Below are positions 38,545 through 50,039 of a stretch of DNA of 64,000 nucleotides, piece after piece. A model generated the notes under the pieces. That model was not told where the DNA came from, ran no database searches, and saw only the letters and a program-made list of their open reading frames with translations. Numbering within the stretch: the first letter of the stretch is position 1; each line of letters begins with the position of its first letter. This DNA is from Microplitis mediator. Taxonomy: Eukaryota > Arthropoda > Insecta > Hymenoptera > Braconidae. The DNA is taken from NCBI RefSeq assembly GCF_029852145.1, contig NC_079969.1, positions 13,052,465-13,116,464 on the forward strand, written 5' to 3'. A program made the translations under genes and the position numbers.

Positions 38545-39450
38545 TTTGAGAAAAGTTAAAGTGATTAAAAATTTTTTTTAGTCATTGAAAACTATTTGGA
38601 AGTATTCAAAAAAATTGAGTATTTTTGAAATTTTTCGAAATCTCTCCATGAATCGAAACTTCAGTATTTTTAGCGATTGAAAGAAGTTTGAAAGTACCCT
38701 AATAGCCACATTAGCTTGAAATTGACAGTAATTTGACATTGAAATTGCCTGAAATTTGCTGCCTGAATTTGCAGACAATTTAACAGACAGTAAAAAAAAT
38801 ACTTTACAATTTTTCAAGTCAAATTAATAATAAATTGATGGAAAAATTTGCCTGGAAATTGACGAAAAATTTTTCCTAGTTAACTTTTGAAGTGAATTTG
38901 CATTATAATTCAGGTAGTAAATTTACATAAAATTGTATAGCAAGTTGTATGTAAATTGTCGTCAAAAACGGAAAGGTCCGAAGTTGAAAAATTCAAGAAA
39001 ACTTTTGTAAGTAAACTTTTGCTAGGGCAAACTGTGCTATTAGGGTATTTGAAAATTGTAATATTTTTTTTTAATTCTTCTGAATCTCCGTATAAAATGG
39101 AGTTCAATTATTAAGTGATTAAAAAGTATTTTAAAAAAGTGTATACTGTCGAATCGTCCTAAGTCTTTCAACAATCAGAAAATTCGAGTGTTTAAAACAT
39201 ATAGTGAAGTATATAGAAAATTGAATAGATTAAAATTTTTCCTAATTATTGAATAACAGTGATTTGAAACTTTTCAAAATGATTTAATGTTAAAAAAAAT
39301 TGGAAGGATTTAATATTTATGGAACAATTCAAAAATATTGAATTTTCTCTTTTTAATTTTTTCAAATCGCTTTTTTCAACCAGGGTATTCAAGTTGACGT
39401 AAAAATTTTTTATAAATACAAAGTATGTTTGTGTGAAATACTCAATCAAG
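38545..39450. repeat. Degenerate interspersed repeat with a nested MITE at 38695-39050
   Basis: Sequence such as GAAAACTATTTGGAAGTATT and AAATCTCTCCATGAATCG recurs in diverged form at 45775-46100 and 60450-61185. Between 38695 and 39050 a CCCTAATAGCCAC...GTGCTATTAGGG-bounded element is inserted. This is the upstream flank of CycB3; no promoter motif was identified. 39051-39450 continues the outer repeat, ending near CGCTTTTTTCAACCAGGG. Confidence 0.5.
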
Positions 39451-39662
39451 AAATTAAAAACAACTGATAAATAATGTAATAAAATATCAAAAGCAATGAA
39501 TTTATCCTTACTATCAAAATTATATTATAATATACTCAGTGTTAAAATAACCAGAATTTTTTATCCAATTTATGACGGTACACAGCAGCGGCTATGTAGG
39601 CATAACTGCAAAGATTGAATTTATGATTATTCGTGAGAACAAGTCGATTATGACTTTTTCCG

Positions 39663-39909
39663 TACACAGAATAAAAATATTTCGTGGCAGAAGAAATATT
39701 TTGTATTAGGAAATGAAGAAAAAATCTTTCTTAGGACTAGAAAAAATATCTTGGCTTAACAAAATTTTTCTTGCCCCGAAAATTTTTTTTTCGCCTCAAG
39801 GAAATTTTTTCTTTCAATTCATAATGCAAAAAAATTTTTTGATGCAAGTAAAAAATTTCTCGGGGATAGTAAAACTTTTTTACGTCTGGAAATCCTTTTA
39901 TTCTGTGTA
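39663..39909. mobile_element. MITE with TACACAGAATAAAAAT termini
   Basis: TACACAGAATAAAA at the left is mirrored by TTTTATTCTGTGTA at the right, with TA at both edges. The interior matches the family member at 23554-23713 (CTTTCTTAGGACTAG and related lines). The 65-codon frame inside is not a gene. Confidence 0.7.
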
Positions 39910-40797
39910 ATCAATTGAGTATTAATATCCACAGCCAGCAAAAATAATTGGAAAAACAAAAATTTCAAGTTAATCGACTGAAAAAAAGAGGTTAGATGCG
40001 AGTTACAAAACTGTACTATCAATAAACTGACAAAATTATTTATCATTTAGGTATGTCAATTTTAAAACTTGAATAACGAAGTATTATTCAAAATCGTAGC
40101 ATTACTTTAAATATTATTGTAAAAAATGCATGAATTAACTTCAATATTATGGAAAAAAATGATTAGAAAAAAAACGCGGGAAAAATAACGTTAAGTTTTT
40201 ACGTTTCTACTTGATCATGACATCTATTTTAATTATTTAACAAATTTGTTAACAACAATATAAAGAGAAGTGATTCGTTTTTTGACTAAGATAATTATTT
40301 AGAGCACAACACTGGAAAAAAATTTCGTATATTGTCGGATTTTCAAGTTATTAGTAATAATTGTTGTACAACTTTAGGAAAGTTTTCGTAACATAACAAC
40401 ATGAAGTATGATTGTCCTTACCTTTATATTTTGAGTATAAAATAAGTGGATATCACAATTTAATGATTAAAAGTTGTTAAGTATTGAATAATTTATGTTA
40501 TTTAATTGAAAAATTCATTGGTTAATGATGTTGTTGTGGTGTTCTTAAAATTTTTTCGTTTTCTAAATGTAAATGAGCACAAACCCAACCGTCGCCGACT
40601 TGGGCACCGCAAGAATGCCCTGACGGCGATTTTAGTAAACGTATGACTGGTAGCGACCCACTCTGACACACCACTGCAAATGTACTTTAAGGTGTACTCA
40701 CATTTTGTCGTCAAGAGTCAAGTTCGTCACATGACAAGTAATTTTACTCACTTTTGACCGTCACAAAACGGTTTCATGGCCCATGGTTATTACAATA
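39910..40797. other. Intergenic, no gene seen
   Basis: Mostly AT-rich. A GC-richer patch at 40570-40740 has a short open frame on the minus strand, without recognisable homology. Nothing else was supported. Confidence 0.4.
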
Positions 40798-41758
40798 ACC
40801 CTGATAGCCACTTTAGCTTGAAATTAACAGTAATTTGATGTTGAAATTACCTGAAATCTGCTACTCGAATTAGCCAACGATTTGACAGCAGAAGTTGAAA
40901 AGAAAAATATACGGTTAATTTTTCTTCAATTTCCCTGACAGCCACCTTAACCGTAAGTTAACTACAAGCTACTGCCGTATTTGAAAGGTAACTAAAGGAA
41001 AGTGTTGGAGAACAAGCAGTTACCTTTAAGTTGACAGTAAATTGTCTGTTAACTTGAATTCAATTTGACTACAAATGTTACTGTTAGACAATGACGTTAA
41101 GTTGATTGGAAGTTTCACTTCAAATTGACGGTAAGATGTTCTGTCAAATTACATTCAGATGACGGCAGTTGATTTGCATCAGTTTTCACGCAAGTATTAT
41201 CCAGCCGAGGCTTGCCAGAAACTTGTCGTTAATTTAGCCGTAAATGTTATACTGCAGAACTTTCTGAGTAATTATATTGAGAGTGGCTATCAGGAGAGTT
41301 TCTGATCAGAAAGTTGGTGTACATGAGTTGCGACCAACTTGACGGCAAGTTGTCGACAACTTTCAGCTTGCTTAACTGTTGACTACAAGTTGCTCAGTAA
41401 CTTGGCGACAATCTACTGCCGCAACCTGTCACCAAGTTTCTGAGCAACTTGTAGACAAGTTGTCGGCAACAGTTACACGAGCTGAAAGTTGTCGACAAAT
41501 TTCTCGGAAAGTTGCCGTCAACTTATGAAAATGCCAACTTTTGCAGCCAACTTGGCTATCAGGGTAACTTTTTACGATAAAAAAAAGTCGACAATGTTCT
41601 TTCTATCATTTCAGAAGGTAAGCAAATTTATACATAAAAATGTCTACAATTTGACGGGAAAAATCCCTAATAGCCACACCTTACTCAGCAAGTTCTGCAG
41701 TGAAACATTTTCGGCTAACTTAAAGAGAAAGTTTCTGACAAGTTTGGGTGGATAATAC

Positions 41759-42895
41759 TGTTACGTTCTGGCTTTAATTAAATTTAAATAAAAATTTTTA
41801 GAAATTTTTTTTTTGAAGTCTCGAATTATTTATTCGCCACAGTGGGCGAATAAACGGTTTGACACTTCTTATAATCATAATTAATAAATCGTTACTTTTT
41901 TGGCGATATTATTTTTATTCACCGCCAACAATGTAACGGAAATCTTTTGCGATAAGAGTCGCCGTGGCTCGCGGATAGTCTAAACAGATGACGATGCATG
42001 AGATCCGGGCCACGACGATTCTCTCATAGAAAACCTGAGATGCAACGTTAATATTTTTGAAAATGTATAATACCAAGGAGCGACAGAATCAAGTCAGTCG
42101 TTTACAAGGCAGTCGATCACAAGATCTAGTAGAGCTAAGAACTCTATACAAATCCGCTGGCTTGATCCTGTCACTCGGACTTTAAGGCAAAATATATATA
42201 TCTATCCGTATTTCTTCAAAATACATTTTCCTTTTTAACTTTGGGCGCCGTCACTGGCAGCCCAATATTAATACACACCTCATACTGGGCGCCGTCCCCG
42301 GCAGCCCAATATTCTCACCTGCTTTGGGCGCCGACACTGGCAGCCCAAGCACTTCCTTCCTAACTTCCGAAATTCATGCTTCGAGGCCGATGACGCAGGA
42401 GGTCAGGATGTGCGGTACAGCTCGGTTGCGAGATTCGAGGTGTCATCGCGGACTTTACTGAAGGTCGTCCGAAAATTAAGTCGCTGGAAGTTATTGTTGA
42501 GCTTTCAGGCTCTTGTGTTGTTGAGCTTTCGAGCTCGTGTGTTGTTACGCCGTCGAGCTCGTGTGTTGTTGGGCTTTCAAGCTCTTGTGTTGTTGAGCCT
42601 TCGAGCTCTGGTGGTTTGATCGACCAATTAAAATTGCTTTTCCCTACGAAGGAACCGAGTTTCGGGGCTCGTCTTGTTCGCGTTCAACGGAGGCATCAAA
42701 GGGATTACTTGAGGCAAATGATGGGGCCCATAATCGTCATCATGGTAAGTCAATAAACTTTTTTTTGCATAAAATAAAAGAAGGTCAACAGCTGACGCAC
42801 CTGGGGTCTATCGACACCCTAACGACGTCAACCTGGTAAATTTAAAAATATTCTGTCTCATATGTTGAGAAGCCAGAATGTAACAATACTTCCCT
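41759..42895 (+). mobile_element. Solo LTR with 4 bp target-site duplication
   Basis: The element begins TGTTACGTTCTGGCTT and ends AGCCAGAATGTAACA, complementary termini of the TG...CA type. ATAC occurs directly on both sides (41755-41758 and 42896-42899). At 1137 bp with no gag or pol it is a solo LTR left by recombination; termini and duplication length fit a Gypsy- or BEL-like element. It contains three GGGCGCCG...GGCAGCCCAA hairpin blocks (42242-42355) and a 24 bp minisatellite. A truncated relative lies at 29780-30375. Confidence 0.85.
42495..42614 (+). repeat. 24 bp minisatellite, five copies, inside the LTR
   Basis: Units are variants of TGTTGAGCTTTCGAGCTC plus GTGTGT. The strict 24-base period gives a short repetitive open frame (LLSFQALV-type octapeptides) that is not a gene. 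Confidence 0.8.
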
Positions 42896-42983
42896 TTAAG
42901 TTGGCTTCAGAAATACGGCAGTCACTTGAAGTTAACTTGCAGTTCAGGTGGCTATCAGGGTTGAAGTGAAACTTTCAACCAAC

Positions 42984-43397
42984 TTAAGGCTGAGCTGCAC
43001 CTAACGAAGTCCTGAATTTAAGAATTCTAATTATTTATTAAATAATTATCATAACAGCAATTTTATTAGCTCCCGACTAAAAACCGAAGACGAACTTCCT
43101 CGGAAGATTATCATCATCAGAGTCCCATAAATATTCAAAGAGTAATTAGAATTCTTAAATTCAGGACTTCGTTAGGTGCGGCCCAGCCTTAAGGCTGGGC
43201 CGTACAAAACGAATTTTTGAATTTTACTTTTCTTTTAATTTATTAATCAATTGTTATTACAGAAATTTTGATAACTTCCGAAAAAATGTGAAAGACAAAC
43301 TTTTTCGGAAGATTTTCATCATTCGAGTGACGTAATTATTCAAAACATAATTAGAAAAGTAAAATTCGAAAATTCGTTTAGTACTGCCGACCCTTAA
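42984..43397. mobile_element. Two TTAA-bounded MITEs in tandem
   Basis: TTAA at 42984, 43189 and 43394 delimit two elements of about 205 bp. Each has inverted repeats of about 50 bp: AAGGCTGAGCTGCACCTAAC with its complement, and AAGGCTGGGCCGTAC with GTACTGCCGACCCTT. They resemble each other inside (GAAGAC/GAAAGACAAACTT, GGAAGATTNTCATCAT). TTAA target use suggests piggyBac-type mobilisation. Confidence 0.65.
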
Positions 43398-43938
43398 GTT
43401 GGCTTCAGAATAAGGCAGTAGCTTGAATGTAACTTGACAGAAAGACTTGCCGTCAATTTGGAGTGAAACTTTCAATCAACTTAACATCATTGTCTGACAG
43501 TAACACTTGTAGTCAAATTGAATTCAAGTTGACAAATAATTTACTGGCAACTTAAAGGTAACTGCTTGCTCTCCAACACTTTCCTTTAAGTTACCTTAAG
43601 AATATAGCAGTAGATTGTAGATATCTTACGGTTAGGGTGGCTATCAGGGATACTTCACAATTTTTCAAGTCAAATTAACAATAAATTGACATAAAATTTG
43701 CCTGAAAATTGACGACAACTTTTGTCTAGTCAACTTTTCATGTGAATTTGCATTCTAATTTGGGTAGTAAATTCACGTCAAATTGTAGAGGAAGTTGCAT
43801 ACAAATTGTCGTAAAAAACGGAAAAGTCCGAAGTTGACGGAATTTCGACGAAAAATTCAAGAACACTTTTGTAAAGTAAACTTTTGCTAAAGCAAACTGT
43901 GCTATTAGGAAAGAGTCCGTCACAAACTACTGCTATCT

Positions 43939-44972
43939 TACAATCAGCGGCGGGTATTCATACCGTACCCGGTTACAAGCGTGCCTTTTACTTCTCTACT
44001 TTTAGTACTCTACCAACATACAACTCGCTTAAATAGATTTCTATGCGAAAATATCAATACTAAATATATTTATGTTGCAAAATAATTCTATGTAAAATTA
44101 TCTCTATGTAAACTTATTCTATTAAGTATAAATATATGTGAAAATAATTCATGTCCAAAATATCTCTATATTATATGTCTCTATGAAAATTAAGTCTCTC
44201 CAAAATTTACATTTAAAAAACTAAGTTTTACGAATGATTTTGTGTCTTACCACCAGCAATCGCGTGGCGCTACCATAAAATTCCAATAACAATACAATAA
44301 TAATGATAATGATTTAAGTAATTATAATTTTTTCTTTTTAAATGTCATTAAATTTGAATCCTGACTATGTCAGTATTTTATTATAATTTCAAATTTAATG
44401 ACATTTAAAAAGAAAAAATTATAATTACTTAAATCTTTATCATTATTATTGTATTGTTGTTGGAATTTTATGGTAGCGCCAGGCGATTGCTGGTGGTAAG
44501 ACACAAAATCATTCGTAAAACTTAGTTTTTTTTTTTATGAGAGAAATGTTGAAACTGACTTTGGTCAACATAGAAAAATTTTTTCATAGAATTGCTGTGT
44601 CATAGAGATATGCAGAATAGAGAAATATTAAGGAGAGTTGTATAGTTATGGAGAAATTCCATAATATAAATATGTTAACACCTAATTCTGTCATATTATA
44701 GTAAATTTTGTAGAGACTTAATTTTCATAGAGATATATAATATAGAGATATTTTGGACATGAATTATTTTCACATATATTTATACTTAATAGAATAAGTT
44801 TACATAGAGATAATTTTACATAGAATTATTTTGCAACATAAATATATTTAGTATTGATATTTTCGCATAGAAATCTATTTAAGAGAGTTGTATGTTGGTA
44901 GAGTACTAAAAGTAGAGAAGTAAAAGGCACGCTTGTAACCGGGTACGGTATGAATACCCGCCGCTGATTGTA
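43939..44972. repeat. 1.03 kb near-perfect palindrome
   Basis: Outer arms 43939-44212 and about 44700-44972 are almost exact complements, from TACAATCAGCGGCGGGTATT inward. Inner arms 44217-44358 and 44385-44528 are also complementary. About 170 bp (44530-44700) lies on one side only, and the central loop is about 26 bp. No open frame of note. No clear target duplication was seen, so class is uncertain: fold-back transposon or inverted duplication. Confidence 0.9.
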
Positions 44973-45438
44973 CAGAGAAAATTTGAATTTAAGGTAAAAC
45001 GCCATCGAACCTCTTTCTCACACTCAGGAAACAAACGGGACTATCTTTGTTGCACTCGTAGAGTAAATGAGAATTTTAAAACAGTTTTTCTTGGAGACGA
45101 ACTAATTCATTCAATTCTACCATAGATGACGTGATTACTTTTCAGATACCATTTTATAACGTATTTAAATTGAGGAATAAGACTATGAATAACCTTATAA
45201 TTCACCCTTCTCAAAATTTAAATATCTCAGACTTGTAATAATTAGATCTATCTAAATTTACATCAATATGCATAGATAATAAATTAAAAATTTTCTACTA
45301 TTATCGACACTTGCATATTTTTGATATCTATACATTAGTTAAGTTGAAACAATAACATATACTTTGATGTTTATCATACTCCAAATTAACGATCTATTGA
45401 TATAGATACAATACTAAAAAAAAAAGAATAAAACTTCA

Positions 45439-48400
45439 CTACACAGAAAAACTTTCTCCACAGCCACAAGTTCCTTTAATATTTGGATTATTAAATATAA
45501 ACTCAGAACTTAATTTTCCTTCTATGTAATCCATTTCTGTTCCTAATAAAGAAAGTTGGGCTTTCCTATCAATAATAACTCTGACTCCATCTTGAACAAC
45601 TTCTTCATCTAATTTACTCTTTTCAGTTGCATAATCTAGGACATAGCTTAGCCCGTTACAGCCTCTTTGACGAACGCTTATTTTCAAACCAATCTGAAAA
45701 GTCAAAATATTAACTTAAATATTTAAACAAAATAATATAATTTTCAATAAAAAAATAAAATACTGCTCTGATTAAAAACAGCGATTTGGAAAGATTAAAC
45801 AAAAATATTTTTACTACTTTTTGATTTTTCCATAAACTTTGAATTCTAATAACTTTTAAATCCTTTTGAAAAGTTCCAAATTACCCGTTATTCAATAATT
45901 TGGGGAGATTTCAAGTTGTTCAATTTTCTGAATACTTCACAATAATTTCTATTCACTAAAAATAGTCGAATTTTCTAGTTATTAAAAGACTTGGGACGAT
46001 TCGAAAATATAATTTTTTTTAAATAGATTTCAATCACTTAACAATAATTGAATTCGAAAAATTTTTGAATACTTTTGAATAACTTTTAATCACTACCTGA
46101 TGAAAAATGATTTTATTTGATTATATATGAGTATAAATGATTATATATAATTATCTATGAGTCTATATATAATTAGATCTGATCAGACCTTTATATATAA
46201 ATAATTGTGGAATTTCGGTCTGTGGAACGATTTAGAATGATTCGAAAGTAAGAAGGGCTCAGTTATTGACACTGTCCCAGTTTCTGGATCTTTCAACTTT
46301 ATTTTAAATTAAAAAAAAAAAATTGACTCGAATAGATAAAAAAAATTGATTTTGATTTTAAAAAACTCATCTTGTACCTAATTAATAGCAATAACAAAAA
46401 TAAAATATCTTCACAAAAAAAAATTTTGAAGCCGTAAAATTGAATATGTTATCTTATCACCATGTAACTATAAAACCATAATAAAAATACATGGATAGGT
46501 TAACAATTAACTGTAATTTAGTTTAAAATATTAGTGTATCATACTAAATAATATTTTATTATTAATATGTAAGTCCCCACTTGGATGAAGATAGTGTGGT
46601 GCAGAGCAAGATATGGGAACATAGGCAGGGCAGGAAAGAAAGGCTATGATGATTGGTCATGCAGGCTATATAAAAATGAAGATGAAACTCTGGAGCACAT
46701 ATTTGAATGCAGAGAACTAGCACAAGTAGTCAAAGATAAGCCAAGAAACTATGTGGAGGCATGGAAAGGACAAGCGGTGGAAGCAGACCTGTACATGCTC
46801 TTAACACAAACACTCAGAAATGAACCGGATAAAAAAATATGCTCATATCTGAGAACTTTTGAGAAGCAAGTTAACAAATAGGGCAACTACGTGGAATAAC
46901 CGAAGTTCTGGTGCCAAGAAAGCAGGAGGGTTGTATTTGTGATTATTAGAGGTGATGAAAATGACATGTAATATTTGATAAACCAAAGTATAAAAGCAGA
47001 ACATTCAAAATAAAAGTCGTTTAGATTATATAATATAATATAATACAAAGAATTTAATTACCCTAGATTTTAAGCGAAGAAAAAAATGTAATCTATACAT
47101 TAGAAATAAACGAATAATAATAATATTAAAATGTAAGTGTCAATAACTAGACTCAATTTTATAGGTATGTCGCAGTTATTGACTCTCAAATTCAATCATG
47201 ATTTTCAATATTGCTGATAATTCATCTGTTTACGTGAATATTTATACAAATATTTTAAAATATAATTTAAATTGTTTATGTCTAAAAAAAAGTTGTGTTG
47301 TATTTATATTAAATATCAAATTCCTTTTTTAATTAGTAATTTTAGTTTATTCCAACTCAATATCACATAATTCGAGTTCATCGAGCCAAGACCAGGACTC
47401 CGTACGAGTAGACTGTTAAACACAATTAAAACAACCAAAAATTACATTTACCACGGGCCAAGGAACAGGATATCCAACTTGGTCAACGAATTCACACCAA
47501 ACATCGACTTTTTCGCAAGATCGTTGTCAAGTTTCAATTCTGATGTCACGAGATTTATATTAAATAGCTAGCATTCATGGACGCTCCGTGTTCAATATGT
47601 TCAATATGTTTAATAATCTCATTACACATATTATAATCCTTTTTCCGTTATTTTTCTTTTCAAATTTGGTCAACTAAATACTATATCACCAGCAAGTTAT
47701 ATATAGTGCAATATACCATATATATAAGTAATATAATTCTAATGTTGCAATCAAACAAAATTTTTTATAATATAATTTTTATGTACACTGCCGATTGGCG
47801 TTCTTTTCTAATAAATAAATAAATAAATAACCTAACAAAAAATATATCTCCAAATAATTATTTTGTGCTTGTGACCTTATCTAAAAATATTCAACTTGTT
47901 TATTATGTAAAGTACTATTTATTTAAATTGAATTTTATATTAGTTAAGACCTTTTATGTTACTCGATTCTTTGGAATACTTCCAAATACTTGTCAATATC
48001 ACTAATACTTTTTAATTTTAAAGAGAATTCAGAAACATTAAAAAACATTCAAACTTTTTTTTTAATCTTTTCTAATCACGTTTTTTAATCGGGGCTGGTA
48101 CAGGCGCAGAAATTATTTAAAAATTAATATTTATAAAACTATTGATGATCATAGCCATCATAAGACATGGAAGTATGTTAGGTTATTAATAAAAATACTT
48201 ACACAATCTGTTTTGTTATATAAAATTTTTCTAATTTTTTCAACAGCTTTTTGAGTCTAAAGAAAAACAAAAATTTCAAATTGATTTTGATAAAATTATT
48301 TGAACAATTACGTTGTTATCTTAAAAAACTGAAAATTTTGACATAACTATCATTATTGTAAATCTACAAACAAAAACAAGAAAGTCTTACAAGCACGAGA

Positions 48401-48474
48401 GCTGCACGAGCTGGCAAACTTTTATTTTCTTTAACAGCTCGAACTGTAGCAGAAGCTGTGATGCGTGCCGCCAT
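45439..48474 (-). CDS. IscA1: Iron-sulfur cluster assembly 1 homolog, mitochondrial
   Basis: Exons in transcript order are 48474-48391, 48256-48203 and 45693-45439, giving 130 codons with GT-AG introns, the usual length. A-type ISC proteins help build [4Fe-4S] clusters for mitochondrial enzymes (family knowledge). The three conserved cysteines are present: C58 in RGCNGLSY and C122/C124 in GTCGCGESF. Other family blocks are DGVRVIIDRKAQLSLLGTEM and SSEFIFNNPNIKG. The Arg/Ala-rich start (MAARITASATVRAVKE) looks like a mitochondrial targeting peptide. Intron 2 (2.5 kb) holds a truncated LINE. The gene is divergent from WBP11, with starts 1.57 kb apart, but MITEs fill much of that gap. Confidence 0.96.
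45775..46100. repeat. Degenerate interspersed repeat in IscA1 intron 2
   Basis: Motifs such as CAATAATTTGGGGAGATTTC, TTCAAGTTGTTCAATTTTCT and GAAAAGTTCCAAATTACC correspond, in the opposite orientation, to the repeat at 60970-61150. Both are fragments of the family also seen at 38545-39450. Non-coding. Confidence 0.45.
46570..47135 (+). mobile_element. 5'-truncated non-LTR retrotransposon (LINE) fragment
   Basis: The open frame 46585-46881 has a Cys/His pattern, WSCRLYKNEDETLEHIFECREL, typical of the zinc-knuckle tail after the reverse transcriptase of many arthropod LINEs (family knowledge). It is followed by about 250 bp of 3' UTR-like sequence and an AATAAT-rich tail near 47110-47130. Only the last ~98 residues of the protein remain. 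It lies inside IscA1 intron 2, on the opposite strand. Confidence 0.7.
47340..47830. other. Probable retroelement debris ending in (TAAA)n
   Basis: A GC-richer stretch (47360-47540) without open frames is followed by AT-rich sequence. The end reads CACTGCCGATTGGCGTTC, then a TAAATAAATAAATAAATAA tract, a common form of LINE 3' tail. No protein domain was seen. Confidence 0.35.
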
Positions 48475-50039
48475 TGTTACAAATTTTGATTAAACACAAC
48501 GTTATAACAAAATCATTATTATCTTCATATAAAAATGAAGCGAATTTTAAAAAAATACTTTTCGGAATTAATACTATAGTCCTCCTAGATAATAAGTTGC
48601 CGTCGGGATCCGTCGGTAATTTTCGGTTTGTATTGATAATGCGTAGGAACGGCGTATTTCTACTAATAAAAAATAAGAGATATAAGCTCACGAATCTACA
48701 TTCCTTATATATCCATTCTACGACTTTACTTATTACTCATATTATGTATATTCTATTTTCCTGTATACTTGGGTACAATATCTTTATAGTTATTCTATAT
48801 TTAATCATTAAATACGATTGACTTTTGTGTTTATTATGAAACACCAGTATAATTATTCTAATGCTGTATTTCTATTGTTGTAGATTTTGTTATTCGCTAT
48901 CATTATTTTATTTATATATACGAGTCTGCTTTATTTGCAGTTGAACATATTACATTAAAAAAAAATTTGTACTTCATTAAGCTCACAAAGTTTTTTTTTA
49001 CCAATATCTTATGAACAGTGCGCTTTGACAATATAAGTGCAATGAACAATTTTGCAGCACTTATATTTAGAGTGTGGCTATCAGGGTAATTGCTTAGCAA
49101 GTTCTGCAGTGAAACATTTTCGGCTAACTTAATGACAAGTTTCTGGTGAGCCTCGGCTGGATAATACTTGCGTGCAAGTTGATGCAAACCTACGGCCGTC
49201 ATCTGAGTGTAATTTGACAGAAAAACTAGCCATCAATTTCAAGTGAAACTTTTAATCAACTTAACGTCATTTTCTGACAGTAACACTTGTAGTCAAATTG
49301 AATTCAAGTTATAGACAATTTACTGTCAACTTAAAAGTAACTGGTAACTAGTTGCTCTCCAACACTTTACTTCAGTTGTCTTCAGAATACGGCTGTAGCT
49401 TGTAGTTAATTTACGGTTAAGGTGGCTATCAGGGCAGTTTCTCGCCAACTTGGCTATTAGGATTATTACTAGAAAAAAAAGTCGGTAATGTTCATTCTTA
49501 CCATTTCAGAAGGTAAGCAAATTTATACATGAATATGTCTACAATTTGAGGGTAAAAAAATGCTTTACAATTTTTCAAGTCAAATTAACAATAAATTGAC
49601 ATCAAATTTGTCTGAAAATTGACGAAAAATTTTTTCTAGTCAATTTTTGAAGTAATTTGCATTCTAATTCGGGTAGTAAATTTACGTCAAATTGAGTAGC
49701 AAGTTATTGTACACAAATTTTCGTTAAAAACGGAAAAGTCCGAAGTTGACGGAAATTTGACGAAAAGTTCAAGGAAACTTTTGTAAGTAAATTTTTGCTA
49801 AAGCAAACTGCTATTAGGGTATTTTTAAAGTGTGGCTATCAGGGCAGTGGCAGTCAAAGTGGCTATTGATGTAAGTACTGACATCTGGAGATTGCACTCC
49901 GTCTATAAACTACACAATTTAATCTCTTTACAAAAAAATACACTGGTTAACCTAATAGTCGCAGATCGTGGGACTAAATTGTTTACGACCAAATTTACCT
50001 TTGACAGAACAAATCGAATTGTTTATATAAATTGTAAAA
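48475..50039. other. IscA1-WBP11 divergent intergenic region with MITEs
   Basis: The first 600 bp after the IscA1 start is unique AT-rich sequence and is the best place for its promoter. About 49074-49440 and 49555-49850 are members of the CCCTGATAGCCAC family. The remaining ~190 bp before the WBP11 start is plain sequence, so WBP11's promoter is short or overlaps a MITE. No TATA or initiator call is justified. Confidence 0.5.

Larger units (their letters stand above)
40798..43910. mobile_element. Cluster of CCCTGATAGCCAC-family MITEs with later insertions
   Basis: Several members abut or nest. One runs from CCCTGACAGCCACC (about 40925) to GAGTGGCTATCAGG (about 41295). Another runs from CCCTAATAGCCAC (41665) to GTGGCTATCAGGG (42960) and is split by an LTR. 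More lie between 43398 and 43910. Shared body motifs are AACTTGTAGTCAA-like strings, TGACAGTAA and CCAACACTTTCCTTTAAG. Related copies occur at 49074-49440 and 49555-49850. No coding content. Confidence 0.65.

Noticed and set aside
42410..42619. 69-codon frame with LLSFRARV-type octapeptides
   Set aside because: Translation of a 24 bp minisatellite within the solo LTR.
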